Source: Paenibacillus ginsengarvi
Lineage (GTDB): Bacteria; Bacillota; Bacilli; Paenibacillales; NBRC-103111
Assembly (NCBI RefSeq): GCF_003626695.1
Contig: NZ_RBAH01000018.1
Location: 70,363 to 134,362 of the forward strand
Length of the DNA stretch: 64,000 nt
Direction: 5' to 3'
The position numbers were made by a program, and so were the translations under genes. How positions within the stretch are numbered: the first letter of the stretch is position 1; every line of letters starts with the position of its first letter. The notes under the pieces were generated by a model. That model did not search any database and was not told the DNA's origin. It saw only the letters and a program-made list of their open reading frames with translations. Of this stretch, positions 42,399 through 51,792 are shown in pieces.

Positions 42399-42953
42399 AT
42401 GAACTTTGCCATTCGCGGACAAAACTTGCTGCTCACCGACGCTCTCAAGGAGTATGCGGAGAAAAAAATCGGAAGGCTCGAAAGGTACTTTGAAGCTGCT
42501 CCCACCTCGGATGTAACGGTCACCTTGAGTGTAAGCCGGAACATGCAAACCGTCGAGGTGACGATTCCGCTGCCAGGCATTCTGCTCAGAGCCGAAGTTC
42601 GAAGCGAAGATATGTATGCTTCGATCGATCTGGTTACGGAGAAGCTGGAGCGGCAAATTCGCAAGCATAAAACGAAAGCCAACCGCAAGTTTCGGCAAGA
42701 CGGTATTCGCTCATTGTTCAGGGAAAGCTATGATGGAACGACGGCGGCGCGCCGCCTGGAGGAAGACGACGAGGAGATGGAGCTCGTGCGTACGAAACGC
42801 TTCAATCTGAAGCCGATGGATGTGGAGGAAGCGATTCTGCAAATGAATATGGTCGGTCACAATTTCTTTGTATTCGCCAATTCGGACTCCAAGGAAGTGA
42901 ATGTCGTTTACCGCCGAAGCGACGGCAAATACGGCTTGATTGAGCCGAATTAA
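42399..42953 (+). CDS. hpf: Long-form ribosome hibernation promoting factor
   Basis: Dimerises 70S ribosomes into inactive 100S particles in stationary phase. The 184 residues comprise the N-terminal S30AE domain (NFAIRGQNLLLTDALKEYAEKKIGRLERYF, ending LERQIRKHKTKANRK), a linker, and the C-terminal dimerisation domain from about 125 (VRTKRFNLKPMDVEEAILQMNMVGHNFFVFANSDSKEVNVVYRRSDGKYGLIEP). AAAGGAG precedes the ATG. Same order (fliT-hpf-secA) as B. subtilis yvyD, with csp and a protease gene inserted. Confidence 0.96.
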   Translation: MNFAIRGQNLLLTDALKEYAEKKIGRLERYFEAAPTSDVTVTLSVSRNMQTVEVTIPLPGILLRAEVRSEDMYASIDLVTEKLERQIRKHKTKANRKFRQDGIRSLFRESYDGTTAARRLEEDDEEMELVRTKRFNLKPMDVEEAILQMNMVGHNFFVFANSDSKEVNVVYRRSDGKYGLIEPN

Positions 42954-43074
42954 CATATATTCGCAAATTCCAATCACATAATGGTTTGTCTTTCTGCTCT
43001 TACATGAATATCCGTCCGAACCCGGCGGAATCCTGAATAACAGGCGATGAAAAATGCCCGGTATACCGGTTCTA

Positions 43075-43105
43075 AGCCCCGATCCTGAAACGGATCGGGC
43101 TTTTT
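43075..43105 (+). terminator. Intrinsic terminator after hpf
   Basis: GCCCCGATCC pairs with GGATCGGGC (one bulged C) around TGAAAC, then T5. Confidence 0.85.
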
Positions 43106-43145
43106 GACGTAAGTACAAGGTAGAACGTAAGGAGGTGCCGTCCAT

Positions 43146-44234
43146 ATGGACAATAAACCGGCTTCCCGTAAAAGCGGGTGGATCTTCGGTGCGGCCGGAC
43201 TGTTTCTGCTCAGTAAGGCGAAGGCGCTGTTGGCCCTGCTCAAATTCAGCAAATTCGGCTCGGCGCTGATCAGCATGCTGATCACGATCTGGGCGTATAC
43301 GATTGTGTTTCCGGTTCAAGTTGCGGTAGGGTTGGTCGGGATGATTTTTATTCACGAGCTCGGCCATGTCGCGGCGGCGAAGCGCAAGGGCTTGCCGGTC
43401 AGCGCGCCGTTTTTCATCCCGTTCGTCGGTGCTATGGTGATGATGAAGCGGCACCCGCGAGATGCGGTGACCGAGGCGTATATCGCTTACGGAGGACCTT
43501 TGATTGGAACGATCGGGGCAACGGCCGCATTCGCTATCGGCTCGATCGGGCTGCAAGGGAGCGGAGGCGCGGGCTGGTACATCTGGATCGTCATTGCCAA
43601 AATCGGCTTCATGATCAATCTGTTCAACTTGCTGCCGATGCAGCCGCTCGACGGGGGAAGAATCGCTTCGGCGGTCAGCCGCTGGCTGTGGATTGTCGGT
43701 CTGATCGGCGGGGCGCTGCTTATTGTGTATATGAACGCATGGATCTTGATCATCTTCTGGCTTTTGTTCGCCTACGATCTGTACAAAAAGTACATTCGCA
43801 AAATAAACACGACCCCGATGAAGCAAATGATCAACTGGGAGGAGCCGCTGGGGCCGCTTCTGCAAGCGGGATATTTCATTCCTGGCGAGGAACACCGGCG
43901 GGAGCTTCCTTTTACAACCTACAGCACGCTGGATGGAGTTCAGCGCGTTATGGTGAAGTGGGAGTCGCTGGGCATCGAGCATACGGCCGATCTGTCCGGG
44001 CAATCCATAATCGACAAGGTGGAAGTGGTAAAAGTCGGGAGGGTGCTGGACCGCGAGGAGCCGCAGCTGCTCATAGTCGTGACGGTTCAGGGCCATACTC
44101 ATGAAAGCGACCTTTATTACGAGGTTCCGGCCAAAACGCGGCTCGGTTACGGTCTGGCTTACTTCGCGCTGGCTGCTTACCTGATCTCCTTATTGTGGTT
44201 GATCGGGACGATTGAGCCCCCGGCGCTGCCTTAA
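43146..44234 (+). CDS. Site-2 protease family (M50) membrane metalloprotease
   Basis: 362-residue polytopic protein. The zinc motif HELGH (His70, Glu71, His74) lies in a hydrophobic helix, and the third ligand is in NLLPMQPLDGGR (Asp169). Hydrophobic segments occur at about 35-70, 115-135, 145-163, 175-205 and 335-355. A soluble region of about 110 residues near 225-330 precedes the last helix and has no PDZ signature. The excellent ribosome site AAGGAGGTG precedes the ATG. Such enzymes cut within membranes to release regulators; the substrate here is unknown. Its gene interrupts the hpf-secA order. Confidence 0.88.
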   Translation: MDNKPASRKSGWIFGAAGLFLLSKAKALLALLKFSKFGSALISMLITIWAYTIVFPVQVAVGLVGMIFIHELGHVAAAKRKGLPVSAPFFIPFVGAMVMMKRHPRDAVTEAYIAYGGPLIGTIGATAAFAIGSIGLQGSGGAGWYIWIVIAKIGFMINLFNLLPMQPLDGGRIASAVSRWLWIVGLIGGALLIVYMNAWILIIFWLLFAYDLYKKYIRKINTTPMKQMINWEEPLGPLLQAGYFIPGEEHRRELPFTTYSTLDGVQRVMVKWESLGIEHTADLSGQSIIDKVEVVKVGRVLDREEPQLLIVVTVQGHTHESDLYYEVPAKTRLGYGLAYFALAAYLISLLWLIGTIEPPALP

Positions 44235-44270
44235 TGTTCCTCGGCGGCCGCCCGGATGTCAAGCGGATTG

Positions 44271-44299
44271 TTGCGGCGATGGGCGCAAACTGTTACAAT
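44271..44299 (+). promoter_or_regulatory. Sigma-A promoter of secA
   Basis: TTGCGG (44271-44276), 17-base spacing, TACAAT (44294-44299) preceded by an extended TG. Leader of about 90 bases. Confidence 0.65.
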
Positions 44300-44395
44300 T
44301 TATGCAAACCAGTTTTTGTCGAAGTCTTCTTTTATTCCAAGTGATAAGTTTGTTCCGCCAGGAGCGGACTGACGTATAGCGAAAGGGGTTCTCGC

Positions 44396-46900
44396 ATGTT
44401 AGGACTCGTAAAAAAAATATTCGGCGATACAAACGATCGCGAAATTAAACGACTGCTGAAAACGGTAGATTTGATTAACGGACTCGAGCCCGATATCAAA
44501 AAACTGTCCGACGAGCAGCTTCGCGGCAAAACCGTGGAGTTTCGCTCGCGGCTGGAGCAAGGCTCCGATCTGGACGAGCTGTTGCCTGAAGCTTTTGCGG
44601 TAGTACGCGAGGCTTCCTTGCGGACGCTGGGCAAGCGGCATTACGATGTGCAGCTGATCGGGGGCATGGTGCTTCACGAGGGAAAAATCGCCGAGATGAG
44701 AACCGGCGAAGGGAAAACGCTCGTAGGAACGCTCCCTGTTTATTTGAACGCGCTGCTTGGCAAAGGCGTCCATGTCGTAACGGTCAACGAATATTTGGCT
44801 AGCCGCGATAGCACCGAGATGGGGAAAATTTATGAGTTCCTCGGCATGACCGTCGGCGTCAACGCAAGCCATCTGTCCCACGGCGAGAAGCAAGCTGCGT
44901 ACGCCTGTGACATCACTTATGGTACGAACAACGAATTCGGCTTCGACTACTTGCGCGACAATATGGTGCTTTATAAAGAGCAAATGGTGCAGCGTCCGCT
45001 CTATTTTGCAGCGATTGACGAAGTGGACTCGATTCTCGTCGACGAAGCCCGGACGCCGCTCATTATTTCCGGACAAGCCGCCAAATCGACCGACCTGTAC
45101 TACTCGGCTGACCGTTTCGTCAAACGGCTTACCGCCGAGGATGATTACACGGTCGATATCAAGCTGCGCTCCGTCAACTTGACGGATGCGGGTGCGGCGA
45201 AGGCGGAGAAGGCATTCGGCATTGAGAACTTGTACGATCATGCCAACGTTACGCTGAACCATCATATTTCCCAGGCGCTCAAGGCCAACATCATCATGAG
45301 ACGCGACGTTGACTACGTCGTACAGGAAGAAGAAGTTGTTATCGTCGACGAGTTTACCGGACGTTTGATGGTCGGACGCCGGTACAGCGACGGTCTCCAC
45401 CAGGCGATCGAGGCGAAAGAACAGATCAAGGTGCAGAACGAAAGCATGACGCTCGCCACGATTACGCTGCAAAACTATTTCCGGATGTACCGCAAGCTGT
45501 CCGGGATGACCGGTACGGCGAAGACGGAGGAAGAAGAGCTTAAGAAAATTTACGGTCTCGAGGTTGTCGTCGTTCCGACGAACAAGCCGATGATTCGTGC
45601 CGATATGCCGGATATCGTATACAAAAGCGTAAACGGCAAATTCAAAGCGGCGGTCGAGCAAATTGTCGATCGGCATAAACAAGGCCAGCCGGTGCTCGTT
45701 GGCACCGTATCGATCGAAAACTCGGAGCGTCTGTCCGAGATGCTGAAGAAAAAAGGCGTGCCGCACAACGTGCTGAACGCGAAGCATCACGCCATGGAGG
45801 CCGAGATCGTCTCCAAAGCGGGCCAACCCGGCGCAGTCACGATCGCTACGAACATGGCCGGCCGCGGTACGGACATTATGCTTGGCGAAGGGGTTGCCGA
45901 CGTCGGCGGCCTGCATATTATAGGTACGGAGCGGCACGAAAGCCGGCGGATCGACAACCAGTTGCGCGGCCGCGCAGGCCGTCAGGGCGATCCGGGATCG
46001 TCGCAGTTTTATTTGTCGATGGAAGACGAACTGATGCGCCGTTTCGGTGCCGAGAATATTATGGGCATGATGGAGCGAATCGGTTTCGAGGAAGACCAGC
46101 CGATCGAGAGCAAGCTGATCACCCGCGCCATCGAATCGGCGCAGAAGCGGGTAGAGGGCAACAACTTCGACACGCGGAAAGTCGTCCTGCAATATGACGA
46201 CGTCATGAACCAGCAGCGGGAAATCATCTACAAGCAGCGCCGCGAGGTGCTCGAGCATGAGAACATCAAAGAAATTACGCTTGGCATGGTGATGCCGGTC
46301 GTCGAGCGGATCGTGACGGCGCATACGCCGGACGATCAGGTGCCGGAGGAATGGGATCTGGAAGCAATCGTCGACTACGCCAACGCCACCTTCCTCGAAG
46401 AGGGCCGCCTGACCAAAGAAGAGCTGTGGGGCAAAGAGCGGGACGAAATGATCGAGTACGTACAGAATCTGCTGAAGGAGCTGTACGACACCCGCGAGCA
46501 GGAGATCGGCGAGGAAACGATGCGCGAATTTGAGAAGGTTGTCGTGCTGCGTGCGGTCGACAGCAAGTGGATGGACCATATCGACGCGATGGAGCAGCTT
46601 CGTCAGGGCATTCATCTCCGCGCTTACGGCGGAACCGATCCGCTTCGCGAATATCAGTTCGAAGGCTTCGAAATGTTCCAGGAAATGATCGAGAGCATTC
46701 ATGAAGAAATAGCCAAATACATCATGAAGGCTCACGTCGAATCGAACCTCGAACGCCAGGTCGTCATGGAAGGGCAAGCCGTAGATCCGAAAGCCGAAGA
46801 AGAAGGCAAGCAGCCGGTTCGCACTGAGGACAAAATCGGTCGTAACGATGCGTGTCCGTGCGGAAGCGGCAAAAAATACAAGCAGTGCCACGGCAAATAA
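44396..46900 (+). CDS. secA: Preprotein translocase ATPase SecA
   Basis: Motor that drives unfolded preproteins through SecYEG. The 834-residue protein has Walker A MRTGEGKTL near 100, AIDEVDSIL near 207, the preprotein cross-linking domain, DEFTGRLMVGRRYSDGLHQAIEAKE, the second ATPase half with TIATNMAGRGTDI and LRGRAGRQGDPGSSQFYLS, and the C-terminal zinc SEC-C tail NDACPCGSGKKYKQCHGK. AAAGGGG precedes the ATG. It should be in heavy demand here, given the abundance of exported surface proteins nearby. Confidence 0.97.
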   Translation: MLGLVKKIFGDTNDREIKRLLKTVDLINGLEPDIKKLSDEQLRGKTVEFRSRLEQGSDLDELLPEAFAVVREASLRTLGKRHYDVQLIGGMVLHEGKIAEMRTGEGKTLVGTLPVYLNALLGKGVHVVTVNEYLASRDSTEMGKIYEFLGMTVGVNASHLSHGEKQAAYACDITYGTNNEFGFDYLRDNMVLYKEQMVQRPLYFAAIDEVDSILVDEARTPLIISGQAAKSTDLYYSADRFVKRLTAEDDYTVDIKLRSVNLTDAGAAKAEKAFGIENLYDHANVTLNHHISQALKANIIMRRDVDYVVQEEEVVIVDEFTGRLMVGRRYSDGLHQAIEAKEQIKVQNESMTLATITLQNYFRMYRKLSGMTGTAKTEEEELKKIYGLEVVVVPTNKPMIRADMPDIVYKSVNGKFKAAVEQIVDRHKQGQPVLVGTVSIENSERLSEMLKKKGVPHNVLNAKHHAMEAEIVSKAGQPGAVTIATNMAGRGTDIMLGEGVADVGGLHIIGTERHESRRIDNQLRGRAGRQGDPGSSQFYLSMEDELMRRFGAENIMGMMERIGFEEDQPIESKLITRAIESAQKRVEGNNFDTRKVVLQYDDVMNQQREIIYKQRREVLEHENIKEITLGMVMPVVERIVTAHTPDDQVPEEWDLEAIVDYANATFLEEGRLTKEELWGKERDEMIEYVQNLLKELYDTREQEIGEETMREFEKVVVLRAVDSKWMDHIDAMEQLRQGIHLRAYGGTDPLREYQFEGFEMFQEMIESIHEEIAKYIMKAHVESNLERQVVMEGQAVDPKAEEEGKQPVRTEDKIGRNDACPCGSGKKYKQCHGK

Positions 46901-46956
46901 CCGACCAGGCAAAGCGAGAGCCGGACAGGTTGGCGAAGGAAGCCGGATAGGTGAGG

Positions 46957-46980
46957 CCCCCTGAATTTTGAAGGGGGTTT
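46957..46980 (+). terminator. Possible weak terminator after secA
   Basis: CCCCCT and AGGGGG around a 9-base loop, followed by TTTCCGTTTTCG. The interrupted T-run suggests partial readthrough into prfB. Confidence 0.5.
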
Positions 46981-47022
46981 CCGTTTTCGTTTTACTATTC
47001 ATGTTCAGAGGTGATTGTATTT

Positions 47023-48136
47023 ATGTTGGAAGCAGATGTAAAGCAGGATTTGCGGGAAGTGGCGAAGCGTATTCAAGACCTTAGGGGGTCTCTTTGACTT
47101 AGATCTGAAGCTGGAGCAGATCGCGAATTTTGAGGAAAAGATGGCCGCTCCCGATTTCTGGGACGATAACGAAAGCGCGCAAAAAGTAATCGGCGAGATG
47201 AATACAGTAAAGTCGGTTGTTGATGAGTTTCAAGGGATGGCATCGGCTTATGAAGATATTGAGGTTATGCTGGAGCTGGCGGAGGAGGAAGGCGACGACA
47301 GCATGGCCGCAGATCTTACGGAGGGCATTCGCGAGCTGCACGGGAAGCTGCAAAGCTTCGAGCTGCAACTGCTGCTGAACCAGCCGTATGACAAAAGCGA
47401 CTGCATTCTCGAGCTTCATCCGGGCGCAGGCGGTACGGAGTCGCAGGACTGGGCCGATTTGCTGCTGCGCATGTATCGGAGATACGCGGAGAAGCAGGGC
47501 TACAAGGTCGAGCTGCTTGATTACTTGCCGGGCGACGAAGCGGGCGTCAAAAGCGTAACGCTATCGATCAAGGGGCACAACGCCTATGGTTATTTAAAGG
47601 CTGAAAAAGGCGTGCATCGCCTGGTGCGCATTTCTCCGTTCGACGCCTCGGGACGCCGTCATACGTCTTTCGTATCGTGCGACGTCGTGCCGGAGATCGA
47701 GGAAGATGTCGAGGTCGAAATCCGCACGGAGGATCTCCGGGTCGATACATACCGCGCGAGCGGCGCCGGCGGTCAGCACGTCAACCGGACGGAATCGGCC
47801 GTGCGCATTACGCACATCCCGAGCGGAATCGTAGTCGCCTGTCAGCTGGAACGGTCGCAGATCCAAAACCGCGAGCGGGCGATGAAAATGCTTCGTTCGA
47901 AACTATATGAGAAAAAGCTCGAGGAGCAGGCTAAGCATCTCGCCGAAATTCGCGGCGAGCAGTCGGATATCGCCTGGGGCAGCCAGATCCGCTCCTACGT
48001 CTTCCATCCGTACAGCATGGTGAAGGATCATCGTACGCAGGCGGAAACCGGGAATGTGCAAGCCGTTATGGACGGAGAGATCGAGATGTTCATTGACGCT
48101 TACTTGCGGCAGCAAATTAAACCGGAGGAAGCTTAA
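47023..48136 (+). CDS. prfB: Peptide chain release factor 2, programmed +1 frameshift
   Basis: Terminates translation at UGA and UAA. Reading from ATG 47023 gives 24 codons and then TGA at 47095. Shifting +1 at CTT (47092-47094) and resuming at GAC 47096 gives a 370-residue RF2. The classic autoregulatory site is complete: Shine-Dalgarno-like AGGGGG at 47083-47088, three bases, then CTT-TGA-C. The SPF anticodon-like motif (RISPFDASGRRHTSF) marks RF2, and GGQ is at 249-251 (ASGAGGQHVNRT). AGAGGTGA precedes the start. Same position after secA as in B. subtilis. The split frame is not a mutation. Confidence 0.96.
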
Positions 48137-48157
48137 TATTTATAAAGAGGAACGTTT

Positions 48158-48185
48158 ATCCTACACTTTGTGTAGGATTTTTTTT
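48158..48185 (+). terminator. Intrinsic terminator after prfB
   Basis: ATCCTACAC (48158-48166), loop TTT, GTGTAGGAT (48170-48178), then a run of eight T. Confidence 0.9.
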
Positions 48186-48224
48186 GGGACGATGATTGGC
48201 AGGTAGGAGAGGAGAAGAACGTTC

Positions 48225-49094
48225 ATGCGCCGCAAAGAACCCGCTATCCGGATCGGCAGCCCGCTCCATCAGGCGATCGAGTACGGTCTGCTGCTCGCAG
48301 GTTGTCTCATGATTGCGCTTAGCTTTAATTTTTTCCTCAATCCGAATCAGATCGCTTCGGGCGGGGTTGCCGGCATCTCCACCATCGTTCAGCATCTGTT
48401 CGGGATCGAACCGGCGGTGATGCAGTGGGTGCTCAACATCCCGTTGTTCATTCTCGGCATGTTTTTCCTGGGGGGGCAATTCGGGCTGAAGACGGCGGTT
48501 GCTTCGGTCGTGCTGCCGCTATTCGTGCTGCTGTCCCACGATCTAGACCCGCTGACGACGAACCCGCTGCTTGCCACGATTTACGGCGGGATCGGCATTG
48601 GAGCAGGACTTGGCATCGTATTTCGCGGCAGAGGCTCGACCGGCGGGCTCGACTCGGCGGCGCAGCTCATCCACAAGTGGACCGGAGTCGGATACGGTAT
48701 TGCGGTAGCGATTTTGGACGGTGCCGTTATTTTGTCGGCGGGCATCGTCTTTTCTCCGGAAAAAGCGCTGTACGCGCTGATCGGGTTATTCGTTACTACG
48801 AAGACGATCGATATCGTACAGACCGGGTTTCGCTATTCGAAGGTGGCGTTTATTATGAGCCGGGAGACGGAGGCGATTCGTCAGGCGGTTTTGTTCGAGC
48901 TGGACCGGGGGCTGACGCTGCTCGCCGGACAAGGCGGTTATACGGGGGAAAGCAGACCGACGATGATGGTCGTCGTTAGCCAGACGGAGGTAACCCGGCT
49001 GAAGACGATCGTCCGATCGGTCGACCCTAATGCTTTTGTAATTTTGGCCGATGCGAGCGAGGTGCTCGGGGAAGGATTCCGGCTTCACGGATAG
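48225..49094 (+). CDS. YitT family membrane protein (YvjA position)
   Basis: 289 residues. Five or so hydrophobic segments lie in the first 185 residues (GLLLAGCLMIALSFNFFLNP, a later SGGVAGIST-like turn, GGIGIGAGLGIVFRGRGSTGGLD). A cytoplasmic C-terminal DUF2179 domain follows (about 205-285; SETEAIRQAVLFELDRGLTLLAGQGGYTGE, ending VILADASEVLGEGF). This layout defines the YitT/YvjA family. It has the same place as yvjA after prfB in B. subtilis. Its transport or signalling role is unknown. AGGAGAGGAG precedes the ATG. Confidence 0.9.
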   Translation: MRRKEPAIRIGSPLHQAIEYGLLLAGCLMIALSFNFFLNPNQIASGGVAGISTIVQHLFGIEPAVMQWVLNIPLFILGMFFLGGQFGLKTAVASVVLPLFVLLSHDLDPLTTNPLLATIYGGIGIGAGLGIVFRGRGSTGGLDSAAQLIHKWTGVGYGIAVAILDGAVILSAGIVFSPEKALYALIGLFVTTKTIDIVQTGFRYSKVAFIMSRETEAIRQAVLFELDRGLTLLAGQGGYTGESRPTMMVVVSQTEVTRLKTIVRSVDPNAFVILADASEVLGEGFRLHG

Positions 49095-49184
49095 CGGGAA
49101 AAGCTATTGCAGTCGGGGGCAATATTCCGTATGATCGATAAGAGAAACGGTGCCATGCTGGCGATGCCCTACTTGAAAATAACG

Positions 49185-49222
49185 ATTGAATTATAATTCT
49201 ATCGAATGTATAATAATGCATA
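49185..49222 (+). promoter_or_regulatory. arg operon promoter with two tandem ARG boxes
   Basis: Promoter TTGAAT (49186-49191), 17-base spacing, TATAAT (49209-49214). TGAATTATAATTCT (49187-49200) and TGTATAATAATGCA (49207-49220) match the ArgR/AhrC core TGAATwwwwATTCA at 13 and 12 of 14 positions. Their centres are 20 bases apart, and together they cover both promoter elements. Arginine-dependent repression by an ArgR/AhrC protein is expected. Confidence 0.85.
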
Positions 49223-49363
49223 TGTTTCACGGGACGGCATTCTGAAGCAGGCGGGAAACAGATCATTTCGGGGCTCCCCGCAAAGAATTTGGAGCAAGTC
49301 TTGGGTTATGGAAGACAAGGACCAGGCTCCATTTTGCGGGGGTTCTTCATGGGAGGTAAGGCT

Positions 49364-50413
49364 ATGAGCGGCAAAGTGAGAGCGGCCATCGTAGGCTCGA
49401 CCGGCTACGGCGGCGTGGAGCTGATTCGTCTGCTGCTGGCGCACCCGAACGTCGAGATCACCTCGGTCATCTCGTCATCGAACCCGGGCGCGTTATATGC
49501 GGACGGTTATCCGCATTTATCGGAGATTATTACAGATCGTCTGGAAGCGATCGATCCCGAGGCAATGAAGCAGAAGGCGGATGTCGTCTTCCTGGCTACC
49601 CCGCACGGCGTAAGCACGGAGCTGTCGCCGAAGCTCGTTGGCATTGGGCTTAAAGTGATCGACGTATCGGGCGATCTTCGCTTGAAGCAAGGCGAAGTAT
49701 ACGAGAAATGGTATAAGCATAAGCCGGCCGACCCGGCCTATCTGGAGCGTGCCGTTTACGGCTTGTGCGAGGTGTTCGGAGACGAGGTTCGCGGAGCCGA
49801 TCTGATCGCCAACCCGGGATGCTTCCCTACGGCCACTACGCTCGGTCTGGTGCCTCTACTCGCCGAAGGCTGGATAGATCCTTCCACGATCATCTCGGAC
49901 GCCAAGACGGGCGTCTCCGGGGCCGGACGCGGTCTCGGCCTTACGTATCATTATTCGGAAATTAACGAAAATACGCTTGCGTACAAATTGAACAAGCATC
50001 AGCATACGCCCGAGATCGAGCAGACGCTCAGCCGTGTGGCCGGTCAGGACGTTACGATGACGTTTACGACGCATTTGCTGCCGATGACGCGCGGCATTCT
50101 TGTCACGAGTTACGCCAAGCTGACGCAAGACCGGACGGACGAGGAAGTACTGAATTTGTTCCGCAGCTATTACGAAGGACGCCGGTTCGTGCGCATTCGT
50201 CCAGCGGGCAAATGGCCGGCGACAAAGGAAGTGTACGGCTCCAACTACTGCGATATCGGCGTCTCCGTCGATACCCGGACGAATCGGGTTACGGTCATCT
50301 CCGTTATCGACAACCTGGTGAAGGGCGCAGCCGGGCAAGCGGTGCAAAACTTGAACCTGATGATGGGCTGGGACGAAGGAACGGGCCTTGCGTTTACGCC
50401 GGTTTATCCTTAA
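49364..50413 (+). CDS. argC: N-acetyl-gamma-glutamyl-phosphate reductase
   Basis: Reduces N-acetylglutamyl phosphate to the semialdehyde with NADPH, third step of arginine synthesis. 349 residues: nucleotide-binding VGSTGYGGVELIRLL at the N-terminus, active-site Cys153 in IANPGCFPTA, and HQHTPEIEQ later. The frame is open from 49289, but GGGAGGTAAG and the conserved start choose ATG 49364. First gene of argCJBDFGH. Confidence 0.96.
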   Translation: MSGKVRAAIVGSTGYGGVELIRLLLAHPNVEITSVISSSNPGALYADGYPHLSEIITDRLEAIDPEAMKQKADVVFLATPHGVSTELSPKLVGIGLKVIDVSGDLRLKQGEVYEKWYKHKPADPAYLERAVYGLCEVFGDEVRGADLIANPGCFPTATTLGLVPLLAEGWIDPSTIISDAKTGVSGAGRGLGLTYHYSEINENTLAYKLNKHQHTPEIEQTLSRVAGQDVTMTFTTHLLPMTRGILVTSYAKLTQDRTDEEVLNLFRSYYEGRRFVRIRPAGKWPATKEVYGSNYCDIGVSVDTRTNRVTVISVIDNLVKGAAGQAVQNLNLMMGWDEGTGLAFTPVYP

Positions 50414-50480
50414 GATACCAAAAAATCATCTCAAACCGGTATTTTACGGGGAATCATAGAAAGATGGTGAGCTTGCGAAT

Positions 50481-51713
50481 ATGGCGCAGCAGAATGAATT
50501 TGTAGTGGTGGAGAACGGCTCGGTTACCACGCCGAAGGGCTTTCGCGCAGGCGGACTGCACTGCGGTCTCAAAAAGACGGAGCGCAACGACTTGGGCGTC
50601 ATCGTTTGCGACGTGCCGGCTGCGGCGGCAGGGGTATATACGCTCAACTCGTTCCAGGCGGCGCCGCTTCAGGTAACGAAGGAAAGCATCGCAGCGGAGG
50701 GCAAGCTGCAAGTGATGCTGGTCAACAGCGGTAATGCGAACGCTTGTACGGGCAAGCAGGGCGAGGAAGACGCGCGGACGATGCGCTCGCTTGCGGCGAA
50801 AGCGTTCGGCGTACCCGATCACTACGTTGGCGTAACGTCGACCGGCGTAATCGGCGAACTGCTGAAGATGGACAAAGTATCGGCGGGCATTGCCGGCTTG
50901 CCGACTCGCGTGTCTGCTTCGGACGAAGGCGGGGAGCAGTTCAGCCAGGCGATTTTGACGACCGACCTCGTGAAGAAAACGGTTTGTGTGAAGCTGACCG
51001 TAGGCGGTCAAACGGTGCATATCGCAGGCGCTGCCAAAGGTTCGGGCATGATTCATCCGAATATGGCGACGATGCTCGGTTTTATTACGACGGATGCGGC
51101 TGTTTCGTCCGCTGCGCTCCAGCAGCTTCTGAACGGAGTGACCGATTCGACGTTTAATATGATTACCGTTGACGGCGATACGAGCACAAACGACATGGTT
51201 GTCGTTATGGCGAGCGGCCTTGCCGGCAATGACGAGCTGGGTGAAGGTCATGCGGACTGGGAAGCTTTCGCGGCCGGCTTCCGTTACGTCGGCGAGGTGC
51301 TGGCGAAGGCGATCGCCCGCGACGGCGAAGGCGCAACGAAGCTGATCGAGGTAAGCGTTGTGCATGCGGAGTCGGAGGAAGCGGCCCGCGCGATTGCGAA
51401 GACGGTTATCGGCTCGAGTCTGGTCAAGTCGGCCTGTTTCGGGGCGGATGCCAACTGGGGACGCATCATTGCAGCCGTGGGTCGTTCCGGCTATCCGGTC
51501 AACACGGAAACGGTCGATATTCGCCTCGGGGATATCGTGACGCTCGAGCAGTCCCGCCCGGTCAAGTTCGACGAGGAGAAAGCGGCCGCCTACCTGAAAG
51601 GCGACTTCGTCTTGATTCATATCGACCTTCATATGGGGAATAGCAGCGCCACCGCTTGGGGCTGCGACCTGACTTACGATTACGTCCGCATCAATGCGGC
51701 GTACCGGACTTAA
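50481..51713 (+). CDS. argJ: Bifunctional ornithine acetyltransferase / N-acetylglutamate synthase
   Basis: Recycles the acetyl group from N-acetylornithine to glutamate. It may also make N-acetylglutamate from acetyl-CoA, since no argA or argE is present here. 410 residues. Autocleavage occurs before the nucleophile Thr197 in GSGMIHPNMATML, giving alpha and beta chains. VNSGNANACTGKQG and the C-terminal DYVRINAAYRT are family landmarks. The ribosome site is weak (AAAGATGGTGAG), so translation may depend partly on coupling. Confidence 0.95.
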   Translation: MAQQNEFVVVENGSVTTPKGFRAGGLHCGLKKTERNDLGVIVCDVPAAAAGVYTLNSFQAAPLQVTKESIAAEGKLQVMLVNSGNANACTGKQGEEDARTMRSLAAKAFGVPDHYVGVTSTGVIGELLKMDKVSAGIAGLPTRVSASDEGGEQFSQAILTTDLVKKTVCVKLTVGGQTVHIAGAAKGSGMIHPNMATMLGFITTDAAVSSAALQQLLNGVTDSTFNMITVDGDTSTNDMVVVMASGLAGNDELGEGHADWEAFAAGFRYVGEVLAKAIARDGEGATKLIEVSVVHAESEEAARAIAKTVIGSSLVKSACFGADANWGRIIAAVGRSGYPVNTETVDIRLGDIVTLEQSRPVKFDEEKAAAYLKGDFVLIHIDLHMGNSSATAWGCDLTYDYVRINAAYRT

Positions 51714-51792
51714 TCCATACTTATCGATAATAAGCCCGGGGGCTGCGGTGAAACGATCGCGGCCCTTTCGGAATAAAGGAGCACGTTTTGCG

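Noticed and set aside
44399..47002. 867-codon open frame antisense to secA
   Set aside because: It mirrors secA exactly. Long antisense frames are expected from the codon bias, and it has no ribosome site or recognisable domain.
47023..47141. prfB as a pseudogene with an early stop
   Set aside because: The TGA sits in the conserved RF2 autoregulatory frameshift context, so it is functional recoding.
49095..49363. T-box leader before argC
   Set aside because: No T-box sequence or specifier-type structure is visible; the ARG boxes explain the control.
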